Source: Candidula unifasciata (Eukaryota; Mollusca; Gastropoda; Stylommatophora; Geomitridae). From it: a stretch of 64,000 nt of DNA. The position numbers and the translations under genes were made by a program. Within the stretch, counting starts at the first letter, position 1. Every line of letters begins with the position of its first letter. Below, in pieces: positions 45,314 through 56,944 of the stretch. The notes beneath the pieces were generated by a model that worked only from the letters and a program-made list of their open reading frames with translations, was not told where the DNA came from and did not search any database. The DNA is taken from contig CAJHNH020000208.1 in the NCBI GenBank assembly GCA_905116865.2, forward strand, positions 10,001-74,000, written 5' to 3'.

Positions 45314-46304
45314 TCAGCTGTACCCGGCTGTGGCATAGTTTGGCTAAATGGAAATAAAAGAAAATAGAAATCTCACGTGTCTAATACAATCATTGTCTGC
45401 TCAGATATAGAGATAGTCTTTGATCCCCGCCCCCCCCCCCCACCACCACCACCACAACTAAATCCACCTACTACTCTCTCCCTCATAAAAGGTTTTTGGA
45501 AAAGAAAGACAATGGAAATCGCACGTGTCTAATATAGTTAATGTCGCAATTATTCTCTTCACAGATATAGAGATAGAACACGCACCTTATAATTGTGTCT
45601 TTATATTAGTGGTCGTTTAAATGGTGTTATTAGCACAGTAAAAAAATGGTTATTTGGTTATCGCATGCTAAAGCTGTTTGTATTTTTATAGGGGACGGAA
45701 GTAAAGCTACAACTGTACTTGTGAATAACAAAGTAAGTCGTAAAAATAGAATAGCGGAGGTAGCGTTAGTAAAATATAAACATATTAGGTAATGAGAACT
45801 TGAAAATCACGTGTAAAGCTCTTTAAGTTCTTAAATTTAAGTCATTACCTCCTCCCCTCTTCCACCGACTACTGCTCTCTCCCTCTTCGAAGGATTTGAA
45901 AATCACTACCTGGCGATATTTTTGTTGTTGCTGTAACTGACATTGACATCCCTGTACATCTGGACTAAAATGGGGAGCAGGAATTGTTATAGGTAGTGAA
46001 TGGGGCTAGTGTAATATTTACCACATCATCCTTCAAGTACCAGTACAACTACTACCACGACCACCACCACAGTAGCTAAAATAATGTCACTGCTATCTGT
46101 GTTACCATCGAGTAGACAGAGAGTCGTGAGCCAGAAGATTTTGGTTCCGCATGGCTAGTGCTGTCGCCACAGACTGCCAGGGTAGGATGTATAATTTCAC
46201 TTCCCGACAGAAGACCGCCAAACCTTAACCCGCGCGTCTTCACATGAGAGCACTATGGTGTAACAGCCCAACCCCAACTATTACTGCTGCTGCTACACTT
46301 TAAG
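45314..46304. repeat. 1-kb dispersed repeat, copy 2 (inverted relative to 1432-2441)
   Basis: Starts AGCTGTACCCGGCTGTGGCA and ends TACTGCTGCTGCTAC, the reverse complement of copy 1 throughout, including CATGGCTAGTGCTGTCGCCA at 46151-46170. A 10-bp segment next to the left end is missing relative to copy 1. A C-run expands at 45428-45441. Confidence 0.9.
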
Positions 46305-46444
46305 TGGGTAAAGAAGTTACTGTGACTTAAAGCTCTCTCAGTTAATAGTTTTGCGCGCCCCCCCCCCCTAAATTCACCGACCAAACTCTCTTTCCCTCAT
46401 TTGGGATGGGGGAAAAAAAACATCTGAAAAGCAAATGAACACAG

Positions 46445-46475
<31 letters not shown>

Positions 46476-46500
46476 ATAATTACACAGATATAGATATAGT
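46305..46500. repeat. Third, degenerate unit of the 1-kb repeat plus A-run
   Basis: AAATTCACCGACCAAACTCTCTTTCCCTCA parallels the AAATCCACCTACTACTCTCT units in the 1-kb repeat. An A-run spans 46444-46473. ACAGATATAGATATAGTCTT closes the block. Confidence 0.6.
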
Positions 46501-46559
46501 CTTGTTTGCTGTACCACGACCTACTCTATGTTTTAGAGGAGGTGTTGGCTGCACGGCGC

Positions 46560-46784
46560 ATGCGCAATTACTAACGTGGCTATAATTAGAAATCACTAAA
46601 GTTATAAATATTAGTTGCGAATATTATGGCATAAATTGTGGTCACATATCTCTAACAGTGATAGGTTGAATTTCAAACCACGATGGTTCAAAATCCGGTA
46701 TTAAAACAAACATATCCTGAAAATTTCAGCTAAATCGGTTCAATAGTTTCCGAATCTATAGGGGGCAAATAAACATACAAACAT

Positions 46785-46786
<2 letters not shown>
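46560..46786 (+). mobile_element. Retroelement 3' end (RTE-like untranslated tail)
   Basis: AAATTTCAGCTAAATCGGTT, then AATAGTTTCCGAATC and AAATAAACATACAAACATTG lead into (TA)n. This string is typical of RTE-clade 3' untranslated regions in many invertebrates. No coding part is attached. Confidence 0.55.

Positions 46787-46856
<70 letters not shown>
46787..46856. repeat. (TA)n microsatellite
   Basis: About 70 bp of uninterrupted TA. Confidence 0.97.
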
Positions 46857-46858
<2 letters not shown>

Positions 46859-47035
46859 TCCGAAGCTTTGACTGAGAGGTAAACAAAGATAGCCCGCGGT
46901 GTCGTTACTTATTTTGACTCAAATTCGTTCGTATTCCAAACAAAGGTTCTGCACCTGGCAAAGGTTTTCGCATCTAAACAGCACGAATACCGAGTCAAAG
47001 GTATACCAAAACGAACGTATAGCGAGGTGCCACTG
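46857..47035. mobile_element. Possible pogo/Tigger-like MITE, right end
   Basis: Read on the minus strand from 47035: CAGTGGCACCTCGCTATACG then TTCGTTTTGGTATACC. This resembles pogo/Tigger terminal repeats and is flanked by TA. AATTCGTTCGTATTCC at 46921 is a loose inverted partner. The left end was not found. Confidence 0.4.
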
Positions 47036-47816
47036 TAGTTGGTAACCGCAGCTATATATCATTGTGCAGAGGTGCGGATTCATTTGACACACTGGCACGA
47101 ATAGTTTCAAACAGAACAGGCGATGCCTTACTTGTGGTATATGCTAAAGCCAGGTGCAGGGAACTTCAACTTGCAACAGGCACTATAAAATTAATGTTAT
47201 TTATTGTTGGACGTGTGTAACGCTAATTGTGGTATAGGATGTCAGTATGTCGCTAGTTGTTACGAGCAGTGTGCCCTTACTGATGACCGACATTTTCAAT
47301 ATTCATAGCCTCCAGTTAAAAATAACGCTGAGCGTTGCTTTTGTTTGTCTGAGTCATCACCGTGTGTGACTTCTGTTTGTATAAACACAAACACTTGTGA
47401 TATTAGGGATAGATATTTAGGATTGAAGGATGATCAGCAACAGAAGAGGAATAAGAAATTGATCACGAACCAGGACTAGGAGCAAAAAAAAAAAAAAACC
47501 TCACTACAAATAAGGAGGGGCAGATGAAGAAGTAAAAGAACATGAAAGAGGATGAACAAAAGAAGTAATGACGTATGAACAGGGAGGCACCGAAGAAGTA
47601 AGGGAACATGAACAAGGAGGATAAGAGGAAATAAATAAAACAATATGAACAGGAAGGAACAGAAGAAGAAGTTAAGGAGTATGGACTCGGAAGAGAAGGA
47701 GGGACAGACGAAGTTGTAAGGTAATATTAGAAAAAAGATGAAGCGATCAGAAGAAAGGAACGGGAACCCGAAAGAGGAGGGCAGAAGAAGCGAAGGCTTA
47801 ATAGCAAGGTTAGGTT
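47036..47816. repeat. Unassigned, then purine-rich degenerate repeat
   Basis: 47400-47800 is purine-rich with a recurring motif GAACAGGAGG/AGAAGAAGTAA (for example GGAACATGAACAAGGAGG at 47602), a degenerate repeat of about 40-60 bp. 47036-47399 shows nothing recognisable. Confidence 0.5.
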
Positions 47817-48042
47817 AGTTGCGTATCATTTACAGGACGTTGCAGAACCAACCCCAACAGCCCCTGGCTGTTGTGTGGTTTTTCTAGGCAATTTACGTCC
47901 AGTAGTTTGCCATTGCCCTGGACGGTCGGCTTTCTTGATACCTGTTTCGAAACCAACGCAAGGCGCATGGCCCGCAGCTGGGATCGAACCCGGCATCCCG
48001 GCATTATGAAGCGTTCGCATAGACTTAGCCACAGAGCCGACT
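47817..48042 (-). mobile_element. SINE family A, minus strand
   Basis: Antisense 3' end GTTGCGTATCATTTACAGGA, middle CGTCCAGTAGTTTGCCATTG, and B-box complement GGGATCGAACCCGGC at 47980-47994. Flanks AATAGCAA and ATTAGCAA form an imperfect target duplication. Confidence 0.92.
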
Positions 48043-48149
48043 ATTAGCAAATATGTGTGTACAGTAGTGTAGATAAGTGATATCGCACGCAGTTCAAACT
48101 GTGTGTTCGCCCATTCATTACTGGATAAATCAAGGCCGTCTGCAGATCT

Positions 48150-48412
48150 TGTCCACCCAGTTTATTTGCCAAATTCTTCTTATCCACTCAGTATATTCAC
48201 AGTATTCTTCTTGTCCATCCAGGATATTCACTATATTATTTTTGTCCATAAAGGATATTCGCCATATCCTTCTTTTCCGCACATGATTTTCGCAATAGTC
48301 TTCTTGTCCACCCAGGATATTCACAATAATCTTCTTTACTGCCCAGGATTTTTGCAGTATTCTTCATGTCCAACCACTATATTTGCAACAATCTTCTTGT
48401 CCATTCAGGATA
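48150..48412 (+). repeat. Degenerate minisatellite, about 32-bp unit
   Basis: The phrase TTCTTCTTGTCCA...CAGGATATTCAC recurs about eight times (48174, 48206, 48238, 48266, 48298 and so on) with a period near 32 bp. The open frame it creates reads as a degenerate repeat and is not credible as a gene. Confidence 0.85.
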
Positions 48413-49571
48413 CTGAGCATCCGAAGGAAATTTAAACACACTCACATATCCACTTGAAAAATGATAATTCGACCGACAATCAATTGCAGATACTTGACTT
48501 GACGATATTGACCGGCAGATAAAAATTGTCGTTTTTGTTGCGCTTTTCCGCACCAGTTGACAGGAATCTGCTTTTCATTGTCACATTTCCTAATTTATCA
48601 TGTATGTTTGTTCGGAGAATTATTTGAGAAAATATAAGAAAGTAAACACGTCAATAAATGTGATATTTAACAGAAACTTTTGTGCTAAGAAATTTACAGT
48701 CCCCCACCTTTCCCCCAGCAAAAGAGATTAATATATAATTTCTGGGATTTTCCCAAAGATATTCTTTTTTTTTTTTTGCTCTTTAAACAAAAATTAAAGA
48801 CAAAATATTTCCATTATCATTATATTGAAAAGGCGTTTATATTTTAAATGTTTCTAAGATTAGCTGGTAGGATCCTCATGGCTGTATATACTTAGGGCAT
48901 CTTCAAGTCTAAATCCAGCTCTGATGGTGATAAATATACCTGCTTCTGGAGTGTCTGTCTGGAGACAAAATTCATTCAGCTGTTGTCCTAGAAACAACAT
49001 TCGTTAATGTCATAATCCGACGACACGACACAAGATTCAAAGTCGATTAGCATTCCGTTCTTTTAGGCGCATATTTTTTATTTAGTATCGCATATGGAAT
49101 CTCGCCCGACATCTCTGGTCTTTCGCATCAACGCTCGTGCATAAAACCGGTTTCAGAAGAATTAATGGCTTGAAAAATCTCGGCCTAGTACAGGCTTCAG
49201 GTTACTTTGTAGCCGTCTGGGAGCTCCTGTATAACCTTAGGGTTAAACATGGCTTACCGGTTTTGTACATGTAGAAGCCTCACCCTTGAGATGATCATCC
49301 TGCGGACTGCAATCCTGAAGAGGATAAACTGCAGAGCATTGCAAAGATTAATGGTTTCATAACTACCTATCCCAGAGGACTGCATGTTACTTAGTAACCA
49401 TATTATACCAATATAACTTTGTTATGCGGTTAAAGAGAGTATATAGGATTTATTCAGTGTGATTCTCACCCATGAGGTGTCAGTCCTACAGTGTGAAATC
49501 TTGGAAGGGAGAGTTTAAAAAAAATATTTTTAATACATTTATGACAACATAAAGAAGCCACAGAAGCCGTC
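48413..49571. other. Unassigned
   Basis: AT-rich with a T-run at 48768-48777; no recognisable gene. Confidence 0.4.
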
Positions 49572-50150
49572 AGTCTGTGGACAATCGAAACTATATTGAT
49601 TGCTATCTATGAAGAATAAGCCACCTTAATTCCCACATAACCACTACAGCACTTGCGAGTTCAAGAAATACCTCATTTTCAGTAAAGGGCACTAAATATG
49701 AAGGCATGCTGGGTTACTATCTATAAAGAATAAGCCACAATATTTTACTGTATAACCACTGCACCACTTGGAAGTACTAAAAATACCTCAGGTTCAGTAA
49801 AGGGCTAATATCTTCCCGTCCTTTTTAGGATGAAATTTTTCGTTATTTGAAGCCCTACTCTGGCTTTTGCCAGGGGCCGCAATATATATAGCCTGGCCAT
49901 AAATATGGCCTAAAAGCTGAACGCGGTTTCTGGGACCTCTCCACGGTGATCCTCACCCGCATGGTGGCACTTGTGTCATCAGGTGTTTATCGCTTGTGTG
50001 ATGTCCAGGTGTGGTAGAAAGTCAGTCAGTGAGTCGGTAAAGGGCACTAAATATCAAGCCATGTTGGGTTGCTGTCTGCAAAGAATCAGCCGCCACATTT
50101 TCCACATAACCACTACAGCACTTGAGAGTATGACAGATGCTATCATGCTC
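49572..50150 (+). repeat. Three ~115-bp tandem units, split by a SINE
   Basis: Units contain TGGGTTACTATCTATAAAGA, AATAAGCCAC, CATAACCACTACAGCACTTG and CAGTAAAGGGCACTAAATAT. Copies lie at about 49590-49690, 49695-49805 and 50040-50150. The family D element separates the last two. Confidence 0.85.
49810..50037 (+). mobile_element. SINE-like family D, with GTAAAGGGC target duplication
   Basis: Blocks TGGCTTTTGCCAGGGGCC, GCGGTTTCTGGGACCTCTCC and GTGATGTCCAGGTGTGGTAG match 28330-28558, with a GTCAGTCAGTGAGTC tail. GTAAAGGGC occurs immediately on each side (49798 and 50038). Confidence 0.88.
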
Positions 50151-50354
50151 CCAGCTGAGTGAATGGACACTCCTAAACTGTATCCCTGGTGATAAACCAG
50201 GGGTACTGAATCAGTGTTTTCTGTGATCTGTTTTATTAGAGTGCATCGATCAAAGGTCCATTTAATTTACTTACAGAAATATGTTCTTGAAAGAGGGAAT
50301 TGAACCCAGCATCATAGGTCGGCCTGTCAATTCGCTAGGTATTATTACCGAAGT

Positions 50355-50575
50355 ACTGTAGCAGCGATAGTGTAGTAGCCAGCTGGCTCAAAAATCTTAG
50401 GTTCGAATCCGAATTAAGTCTGGTTTGTGTTTTAAGATTGACCTTTGCTCCCAGGTCGACCCAGTAACATGAGTACCAGGTAATGCCAGCGTTTTAAAAT
50501 TACGTGTCTAGCATCACATAAATGTTACACCATTGGTGTCAAAATAGTCTTTTACCTTGTTCTAAAAACGCACTA
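50355..50575 (+). mobile_element. SINE family B
   Basis: A box region GCAGCGATAGTGTAGTAGCC, B box GGTTCGAATCC (50400), the body GCTCCCAGGTCGACCCAGTA, and AGTCTTTTACCTTG at the 3' end. Confidence 0.82.
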
Positions 50576-50924
50576 CTGTAAAATAAATGTTGTGAACTAT
50601 GATGGTTGATAAAAATGGCAGGGGAAGGGAAAAAGGAAAGGGGGGGGGGGGTGGAGTGGGCGGGGGAGGGAGGGGTTGGGTTGAAAGAAATTCAGTAAAC
50701 GAACACAATTTTAAAAACATACACTTTGGGTTGTGGAGTCATGAATTTCTTTTTATACCACCTAGTGGGGAAGAAAAGACGCTGGTGTTGGATAGCACAC
50801 ATGCTGAGAAAACCCGAGAACAATATAACTAGAATGTCTTTGCACTGAAACCCACAGGAGCGTAGATGAAAAGGCAGACACCCCTAGCCCCAAAAAATCA
50901 CACACGGACAAGGGAGCTAGAGTG
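50576..50924. other. Unassigned; G-rich run
   Basis: 50638-50680 is G-rich (runs of up to 11). No supported gene. Confidence 0.45.
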
Positions 50925-51132
50925 AAGTAAGTAAAGGACCATTTTCCAGGCTAGACCAATATTTTTTTAGACCAATCGGCACAAGATGCGTGATGTGACC
51001 GCCTTTACTTTCCGTGCACCCGGTACCCATTCAAGGCTGGGTCGACCAGGGAGCCAACGTCATTTTTGAAAAAAGTCCGGCTCCGACAGGGAGCGAACCC
51101 ACGACCTAGCCGTTCTGCCACGGTGACTCCCA
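50925..51132 (-). mobile_element. SINE family B, minus strand
   Basis: AGTAAGTAAAGGACCATTTT at the left is the complement of the tail. CCATTCAAGGCTGGGTCGAC is the body and GGGAGCGAACCCACGACC the B-box complement. A short deletion removes part of the tRNA head near 51108. Confidence 0.88.
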
Positions 51133-52014
51133 GGGAGCTAGAGAGGGAAGTTAAACATATGAGGAGTGTCTGGAACCCACAGGTGCGTAGAAATAAATGC
51201 AGAATATAGATGCAAGTTAAACAAAGGGGGGGGGGGGGAGGGGACATGGGGAAAGCTGCATGCAATACCCAAGGATAGAACGACTTGTGGTGAGTTGATT
51301 GAGGCGCTCTACTCCTTTGGGAGTTAGCAGGCAGAAGACGAAGAAGAGCTGACGGAAACAAGTGAGGTGATGAGTTTAAATCTTCCATTAAGCTGCCAAC
51401 TTGTGGTGTTATTTAGTTTGGCTATCTGTTATCTGCTTCTTTCCGCCTATCATATCCTTCCATTCTATTACTGTTCATCAGTGTTTATTAATTAATGTTT
51501 CGAGTATCTACGAGAACTAGGTCAGATGTATTCTAGGGGCCTGTATCTTGGAGGTGACAGCCAGATAATGATGGTCGATGTCGAGGTCAGTAAGGCCACG
51601 GGATATTTTATGTTTTAATGTGGCTCCATTGATGATAGCATCGGTGACGTCTGTCAGCACGGAGACAAATAGAACACGTCAAACGCGAGGTATTTTATTT
51701 CTTTTTTACCTGAACGTGCAATTTAAATGACATGTTTGTGTGGACGAGAGTAAGAAAGAGGGCGTACTGTGGGAGAGAAAGGGAGTGGAAGAGAGAGATT
51801 TGAACAAAAGAACTTAATTTTCAAATAGTCATACTTTGCGCAATCAGGCCGGTCTTATGATCAGCCCTTCCAGCTGCTCAGTTTTCACATGGAAATGATA
51901 TTTTATGAATAATGCATGCCAGGTTTGGGGGGGGGGGGTGTAGTTTACATAATATGAATAGTAAATAAAATAACAATAGCATGTTAAATACACTCAAACG
52001 CAGAGATTAAGACG
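51133..52014. other. Unassigned; G-runs
   Basis: G-runs at 51227-51240 and 51928-51938. 51140-51370 contains low-complexity frames only. Confidence 0.4.
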
Positions 52015-52168
52015 GACAGAGGTGAAGAGAGAGCTAGACTGAGAGAGACAGAAAGAGAGAGAGAACGAGAGAGAGAAATAAAGAGAGAGAGAGAGAGAGA
52101 AATAAAGAGAAAGAAAAGAAAGAAAGAGAAAGAGCAAGAGAAAAAAAAAAAAGGGGGGGGGGGGGAGA
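52015..52168. repeat. GA/GAAA-rich stretch ending in A- and G-runs
   Basis: Degenerate GAGA and AAAGAGA repeats run into an A-run (52141-52152) and a G-run (52153-52165). Confidence 0.9.
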
Positions 52169-52535
52169 TTTTTCAAAGAACTCAGCTTACATAAATATCT
52201 GACTTATTCTTGACTCTTAACTCTCACAGACACAGTTTATTCTCACTACTGGTATTTATCTAATAAATAAAGAAGTCGAGTGTGGGATTCCAGTACCATT
52301 ACTGGCGTCGCATATATTTAATGTGCTTCTTTTCATATGTTCAGTTCTAAATCTATGTGCAATAACTGTCTGCTCTATTCATATTCCCCTCATGATTTCT
52401 GCCCTCAGAACAATGTCGATAGCATTTCGTTACCACGATTCCAGCTCAGCGCCCGTATCGTTCATGTCACGCTCGCCCAAATCTTTATTTCGTAGTAGAG
52501 GATAACCTTGATATCTTCTACATACTGTAATTCAC

Positions 52536-52710
52536 CATCACCATCATCATCATGGAGCAGGTCCTTGCAGAACGTCGCTCTCATCACAGTCTCGCCAGCT
52601 CTCCCGCCTCGTGTAATTTTATATACAAGGAATCACTTAAATCACTTAAATCTTATCTTTGTGGTCGTCGGCCCCTGCCCCTCATTTCTAGTACCATACC
52701 TTCTGCTGTT
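52536..52710 (-). pseudogene. LINE 3' end fragment
   Basis: Antisense of the 2602-2862 family: CATCATCATCATGGAGCAGG is the tail, then GAACGTCGCTCTCATCACAG and CAGCTCTCCCGCCTCG. On the minus strand the frame reads REAGELAR before an interruption. Confidence 0.75.
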
Positions 52711-53740
52711 ATTTAAAAGTTTTTAGTTTAATTATGAATAAAATATTTGCTAAAGTTTCTATTAAACAAAAACCACAAGGTCTTTCGTTATACTTAAGCA
52801 GTTTGCACACACACCGTCAATATCTAAGTGATATGATAACACGCACATTCAATTGTAGATTAAGAACACTTTCTGACCAAAATGTATCTATACAATTTCT
52901 GTTTTCCCTTACTGTTGAATCTATTGTCCTTCTCTTTTTAATCACGTTTTATTATGTTGAAATGGCCATGGTAGCAGGAAATGAAGAGAATTGGGGGGGG
53001 GGGGGGGGGCTTGCCATATACTCAAGATTGCTTGGGGTCTCACTGTATCCTCCAGGGTGCGTCGGGTCTTGTAATATATATATTCAGGGGAATTTAGGGT
53101 GAAGGCCGCCACCTGAAACAAATGGTTGGAGACAACAATCTTAAAGTGTGAAGAAACGAGTTTGAGGATCTGCTGGCATCAGGACGCCTCTGGTTGGTTA
53201 GAACATCCTGTATCCAGACGCGCCCTGCATCACAGAATACCATGACATATTTCTTTTCTTTGAAAAATAAGCTTTTATTAATTTTGAAAAGTTTGGGCAG
53301 CCATTTGCGCTCGATTTGAATACTGTTTTCCCTATAAGCTGTATTGTTGACATTTTGCACACATCTACTTTGTGGATGACCATGCAATGTGGTGAGAGAA
53401 TGTTTTCAGTTTTTAACAGTTTATGTTACTCGACTCAAATGGTCACTGGTCACTTTCATTATAAATTTGATTCAATTGTTACGCACACACGCACGCGCAC
53501 GCACGCACGCGCGCGCACACACGCACACACACTCACACATACACATATTATCAGTTGGCGCCCCAAACTGTTATTGTGGTATAAAATTGTTGATCTGACC
53601 CGGTCAACAATTGCTTGCCGAAGTTGGATGTGTCAGCCGAAAGTCGCAAATATCACAGCCATGCTTCAAGCGAGCACAACGCAGTTACATAATTGGATGA
53701 ACGCAGAAGAAGAAGAAATTGTTGGTGACAATTTGTAAAG
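52711..53740. other. Unassigned; G-run, hAT-like fragment and AC/GC repeat
   Basis: G-run at 52993-53010, followed by CTTGCCATATACTCAAGATT, related to the fragment at 42890-42950. AC/GC-rich microsatellite at 53484-53548. The frame 53316-53738 (+) crosses this microsatellite and is not supported. Confidence 0.4.
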
Positions 53741-53883
53741 ATAATTAGTAGGGCTGTACCAAATATTCGCTTCGTATTCGCTTCGGGGCCGAATAGTGAA
53801 CCTATTGACTATTCGGTATTCGGCCGAATAGTTGCGGTCGGGCCGAATACGAATAATAGTTACCTTACACCCGCTTCTGCATA

Positions 53884-54118
53884 AGGTTAGTTGCGTAACC
53901 TTTACATGACGTTGCAGAACCAACCCCAACAGCTCCTGACTGTTCTGCTGTTTTTCTAGGGAAACTTACGTCCAGTAGTTTGCCATTGCCTACTGGACGG
54001 TCGGCTTTCTCGATACCACTGTCGAAAACTACGCAAGGCGCATGGCCCGCAGCTGGGATTGAACCCGGCGTCCCGGCATTACGAAGCGTTCGCATCGACT
54101 TAGCCACAGAGCCGACCA
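53884..54118 (-). mobile_element. SINE family A inside hAT copy 2, 10-bp target duplication
   Basis: CTTCTGCATA stands at 53874-53883 and 54119-54128, framing a 235-bp minus-strand family A copy with B-box complement GGGATTGAACCC (54055) and A-box complement CGACTTAGCCACAGA. Confidence 0.96.
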
Positions 54119-54325
54119 CTTCTGCATACACGGCCTTAATACTGAAAACATGGAACGATTGGTTTTGTTGAAAGCTAATGCACCTTTCATGTATTAACTA
54201 AACTGTTAGTGACAATTTTCAAGTTTAGTTACTTGTTATAATACTTAGGATTTCTAGCTATTAGTTACCACAGACTGACTGAAGGATGCAAAACATAAAA
54301 TGTTTTCAAATGTTTACTATTCTGT

Positions 54326-54847
54326 ACGAATACTAACTAGACATAGAAAGAATATAAACTCCGGCCACATCCAAGTCGGAAACGTATAAGTACTTGGGTG
54401 CAAACTGCAACTGCTCCAACATGCTGAGAGAAGAAACACAATCTAGAATATAATCTAGAAAAAAGATATACTAATCCTTAGGACAAATCTTTGGACCCAT
54501 CAAAGATGGAAACAGCGGGGAATGGAGAGTGAGAAGCAACAACGTAACACATAATCTGTTTAAATCACCAATTATCACTGGCATTATGAGAGCTAATAGA
54601 TTAAAATGGTTAGGGCATATTGAAAGAATTACAGAGAAGTAAAAACTTTATACACCAGGGAGAGGAATGGTCGTAGACCTCGAGGCAGACCAAAAAAAAA
54701 AAAAAGTTCGAGAGATAATGCCCAGACAGACCTGCAAACAACTGGTGCCACACGTTGTGAAGAGAAGGCCAGCTAGAGAGGTGAATGGAGACGAGTGATA
54801 TCTGCAGCAGTAAACCCCAAGGGCTCAGAAAGCTAAAGAAGAAGATG
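54326..54847 (+). pseudogene. LINE 3' fragment inside hAT copy 2, 10-bp target duplication
   Basis: ACTATTCTGT stands at 54316-54325 and 54848-54857. The insert encodes SETYKYLGANCNCSNMLREE, RANRLKWLGHIERITEK and a decayed R-x-R-G-R-P block, then the tail AAAGAAGAAGATG. The uninterrupted version of this site is visible in hAT copy 1 near 20210-20220, where the flanking sequence continues directly. Confidence 0.94.
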
Positions 54848-55046
54848 ACTATTCTGTGCTACTTTATATGAAATAAAAGTTCAGCGCACATTTGACATTA
54901 TAAATGTGTGTGTATTTTTTTTTCGATATATTCTATACACTATACACTATTAGTATTCGTCTTCGTATTCGGCCGAATAGTTGGTCCAGTTATTCGTATT
55001 CGGCCGAATAGTGAAAATCACTATTCGGCACAGCCCTAATAATTAG

Positions 55047-55478
55047 TTAAACTTCTGTATACATTCAGTTTAAATGGCAAAGTATACATACAATATTAGT
55101 TTGATAAAACTTGTCATTGTGAATATATCATGTCCAGTGTACCAATTTTTTTAAAATATCTTTTTAGTGCATTAGTTTTTGTATGCAAGATAAGCATTAA
55201 AAGCTTATAATATAAACAGTTGTAGCATTTTTTTCATTACAAAAATGTATTTAACATTGATTTGACAAAAGTCTATCAAAACGAAACACCATCGTATGCT
55301 TGACGATTGTGTCGATAGTCAGTCATAAACCTAAATATACCAACTGTGACACCATATTGTGCAACCGGTTTATTCATGTTATGTTGATACTGTATGGGTA
55401 AAAAAAATGAATTTATAGCCACAACAATTCGCATTGAATACACAACCCCGCACCTACATTCGCAGTCTAAACATTTTC
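55047..55478. other. Unassigned AT-rich stretch
   Basis: No recognisable gene or repeat. Confidence 0.4.
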
Positions 55479-55628
55479 ATCATCATCATCATCATCATCA
55501 TCATCGTCGTCGTCGTCGTCGTCGTCGTCTTCTTCTTCTTCTTCTTCTTCTTCTTCTTCTTCTTCTTCTTCTTCTTCTTCTTCTTCTTCTTCTTCTTCTT
55601 CTTCTTCTTCTTCTTCTTCTTCTTCTTC
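55479..55628. repeat. (CAT)n, (CGT)n and (CTT)n triplet array
   Basis: CAT/TCA triplets at 55479-55504, TCG triplets at 55504-55530, TTC triplets at 55530-55628. Each block differs from its neighbour by one base, so it probably arose by mutation and expansion of a TGA/GAA retroelement tail. Confidence 0.96.
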
Positions 55629-56277
55629 CCCCACCTCCTGCTTCTTCCTGTCATTGGTTTTCAGATTTGAAAACCACATAATAAAGGTAATCAGCCGGTT
55701 TAAAAAAACAACTTTTCGACGTTCTGTTTTTAAAGATTAACTTGTGCGGTTTTTCAACCAGTTATTCATGCCTTTACATTTTAAATGTTTTTGTCCTATC
55801 TTGCTAGTCCGATCTACTATATTTTGAGCACCTCTCTAATATCAGTACTGCAGCCATTGAATGAGATCGAATGACTATTTGTGGTTTGTTGTCCTACTGT
55901 AGCTAAGTCTAGTGCTGCGATTATTGCTATCATTTCTCTGAATATATTGGTGCTTGCTATCGTTGTTGATCGTTGACCTAAATAAAAGGCTCGCGGTCCA
56001 AAGACTAATCATAGTTGTTGAGTTAAAACCCAATAATTCAGCCTTATCATGTGACATTTTCAGGTTGCCTCGTCTTCCCCATATTCTGTGAACTTTGTCA
56101 GCACCCCTCACTTCTGTTGTCAATTTAGTTTATATTAGGAAAATTTACAAAATTACTAACACTGCAAAAAAATTTGTGAGGTATGGAATATGCAAGTAGA
56201 CTGATGTATCTGATAACGTAAGCATTGGCGACGTTATTGTTTGAAACTGGTTAATACAATATTTTTCTCTTCCCCCC
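55629..56277. other. Unassigned
   Basis: The segment 55860-56110 may be a decayed retroelement (minus-strand frame ADKVHRIWGRRGNLKMSHDK), not assigned. No other gene. Confidence 0.35.
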
Positions 56278-56600
<323 letters not shown>

Positions 56601-56846
56601 CTCTCTCACTTGCTCTACTAACTTTTGCTCAGTGTGACACGCACGCGCGCACACAAACACACACACACATACACATAGATTATCTTTCTCTCATGTCTCC
56701 CTCCCTAACCCTTCACTTCTGTTTTTATTTTAAATACCTGTACATTTTAAGTCGTGCAGCATTGTAATTCAATAACTTATTTCGTACAACTCTGTTGTTA
56801 CCAGGCTGATTTTGTTTTCATGATGTCTTGTCTTTTTCCCCCACAG
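56601..56846 (+). promoter_or_regulatory. 3' end of an intron with splice acceptor at 56846
   Basis: TTGTCTTTTTCCCCCACAG ends at 56846, a strong pyrimidine-rich acceptor upstream of the GPCR coding sequence. It implies at least one 5' untranslated exon further upstream, beyond what can be identified. Confidence 0.75.
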
Positions 56847-56851
56847 ATGGC

Positions 56852-56944
56852 ATGAAGGGACCAGCCGAAGGCCACAATGATCTATTTATGAATCACAGAG
56901 AGCAAAATCATCCCGTGGAAGTTGAACAACTGATATTCCGGTAA
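56852..56944 (+). CDS. Upstream open reading frame in the GPCR 5' leader
   Basis: ATG at 56852 opens a 30-codon frame starting MKGPAEGHNDLF and ending TAA at 56942-56944. It is out of frame with the receptor (offset 202 bases). A still shorter ATG-GCA-TGA sits at 56847. If the acceptor at 56846 is used, the mature leader carries both. A role in limiting receptor translation is inference. Confidence 0.3.
   Translation: MKGPAEGHNDLFMNHREQNHPVEVEQLIFR

Larger units (their letters stand above)
53749..55038 (+). mobile_element. hAT-type DNA transposon, copy 2, perfect 8-bp target duplication
   Basis: Ends TAGGGCTGTACCAAATATTC (53749) and GAATAGTG...CGGCACAGCCCTA (ending 55038) are flanked on both sides by ATAATTAG (53741-53748 and 55039-55046). 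It is the same family as 19034-20676 in opposite orientation. The transposase C-terminal remnant NTENMERLVLLKANAPFMY with stop lies near 54138-54202 (+). It has been split by a SINE and a LINE fragment. Confidence 0.96.
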
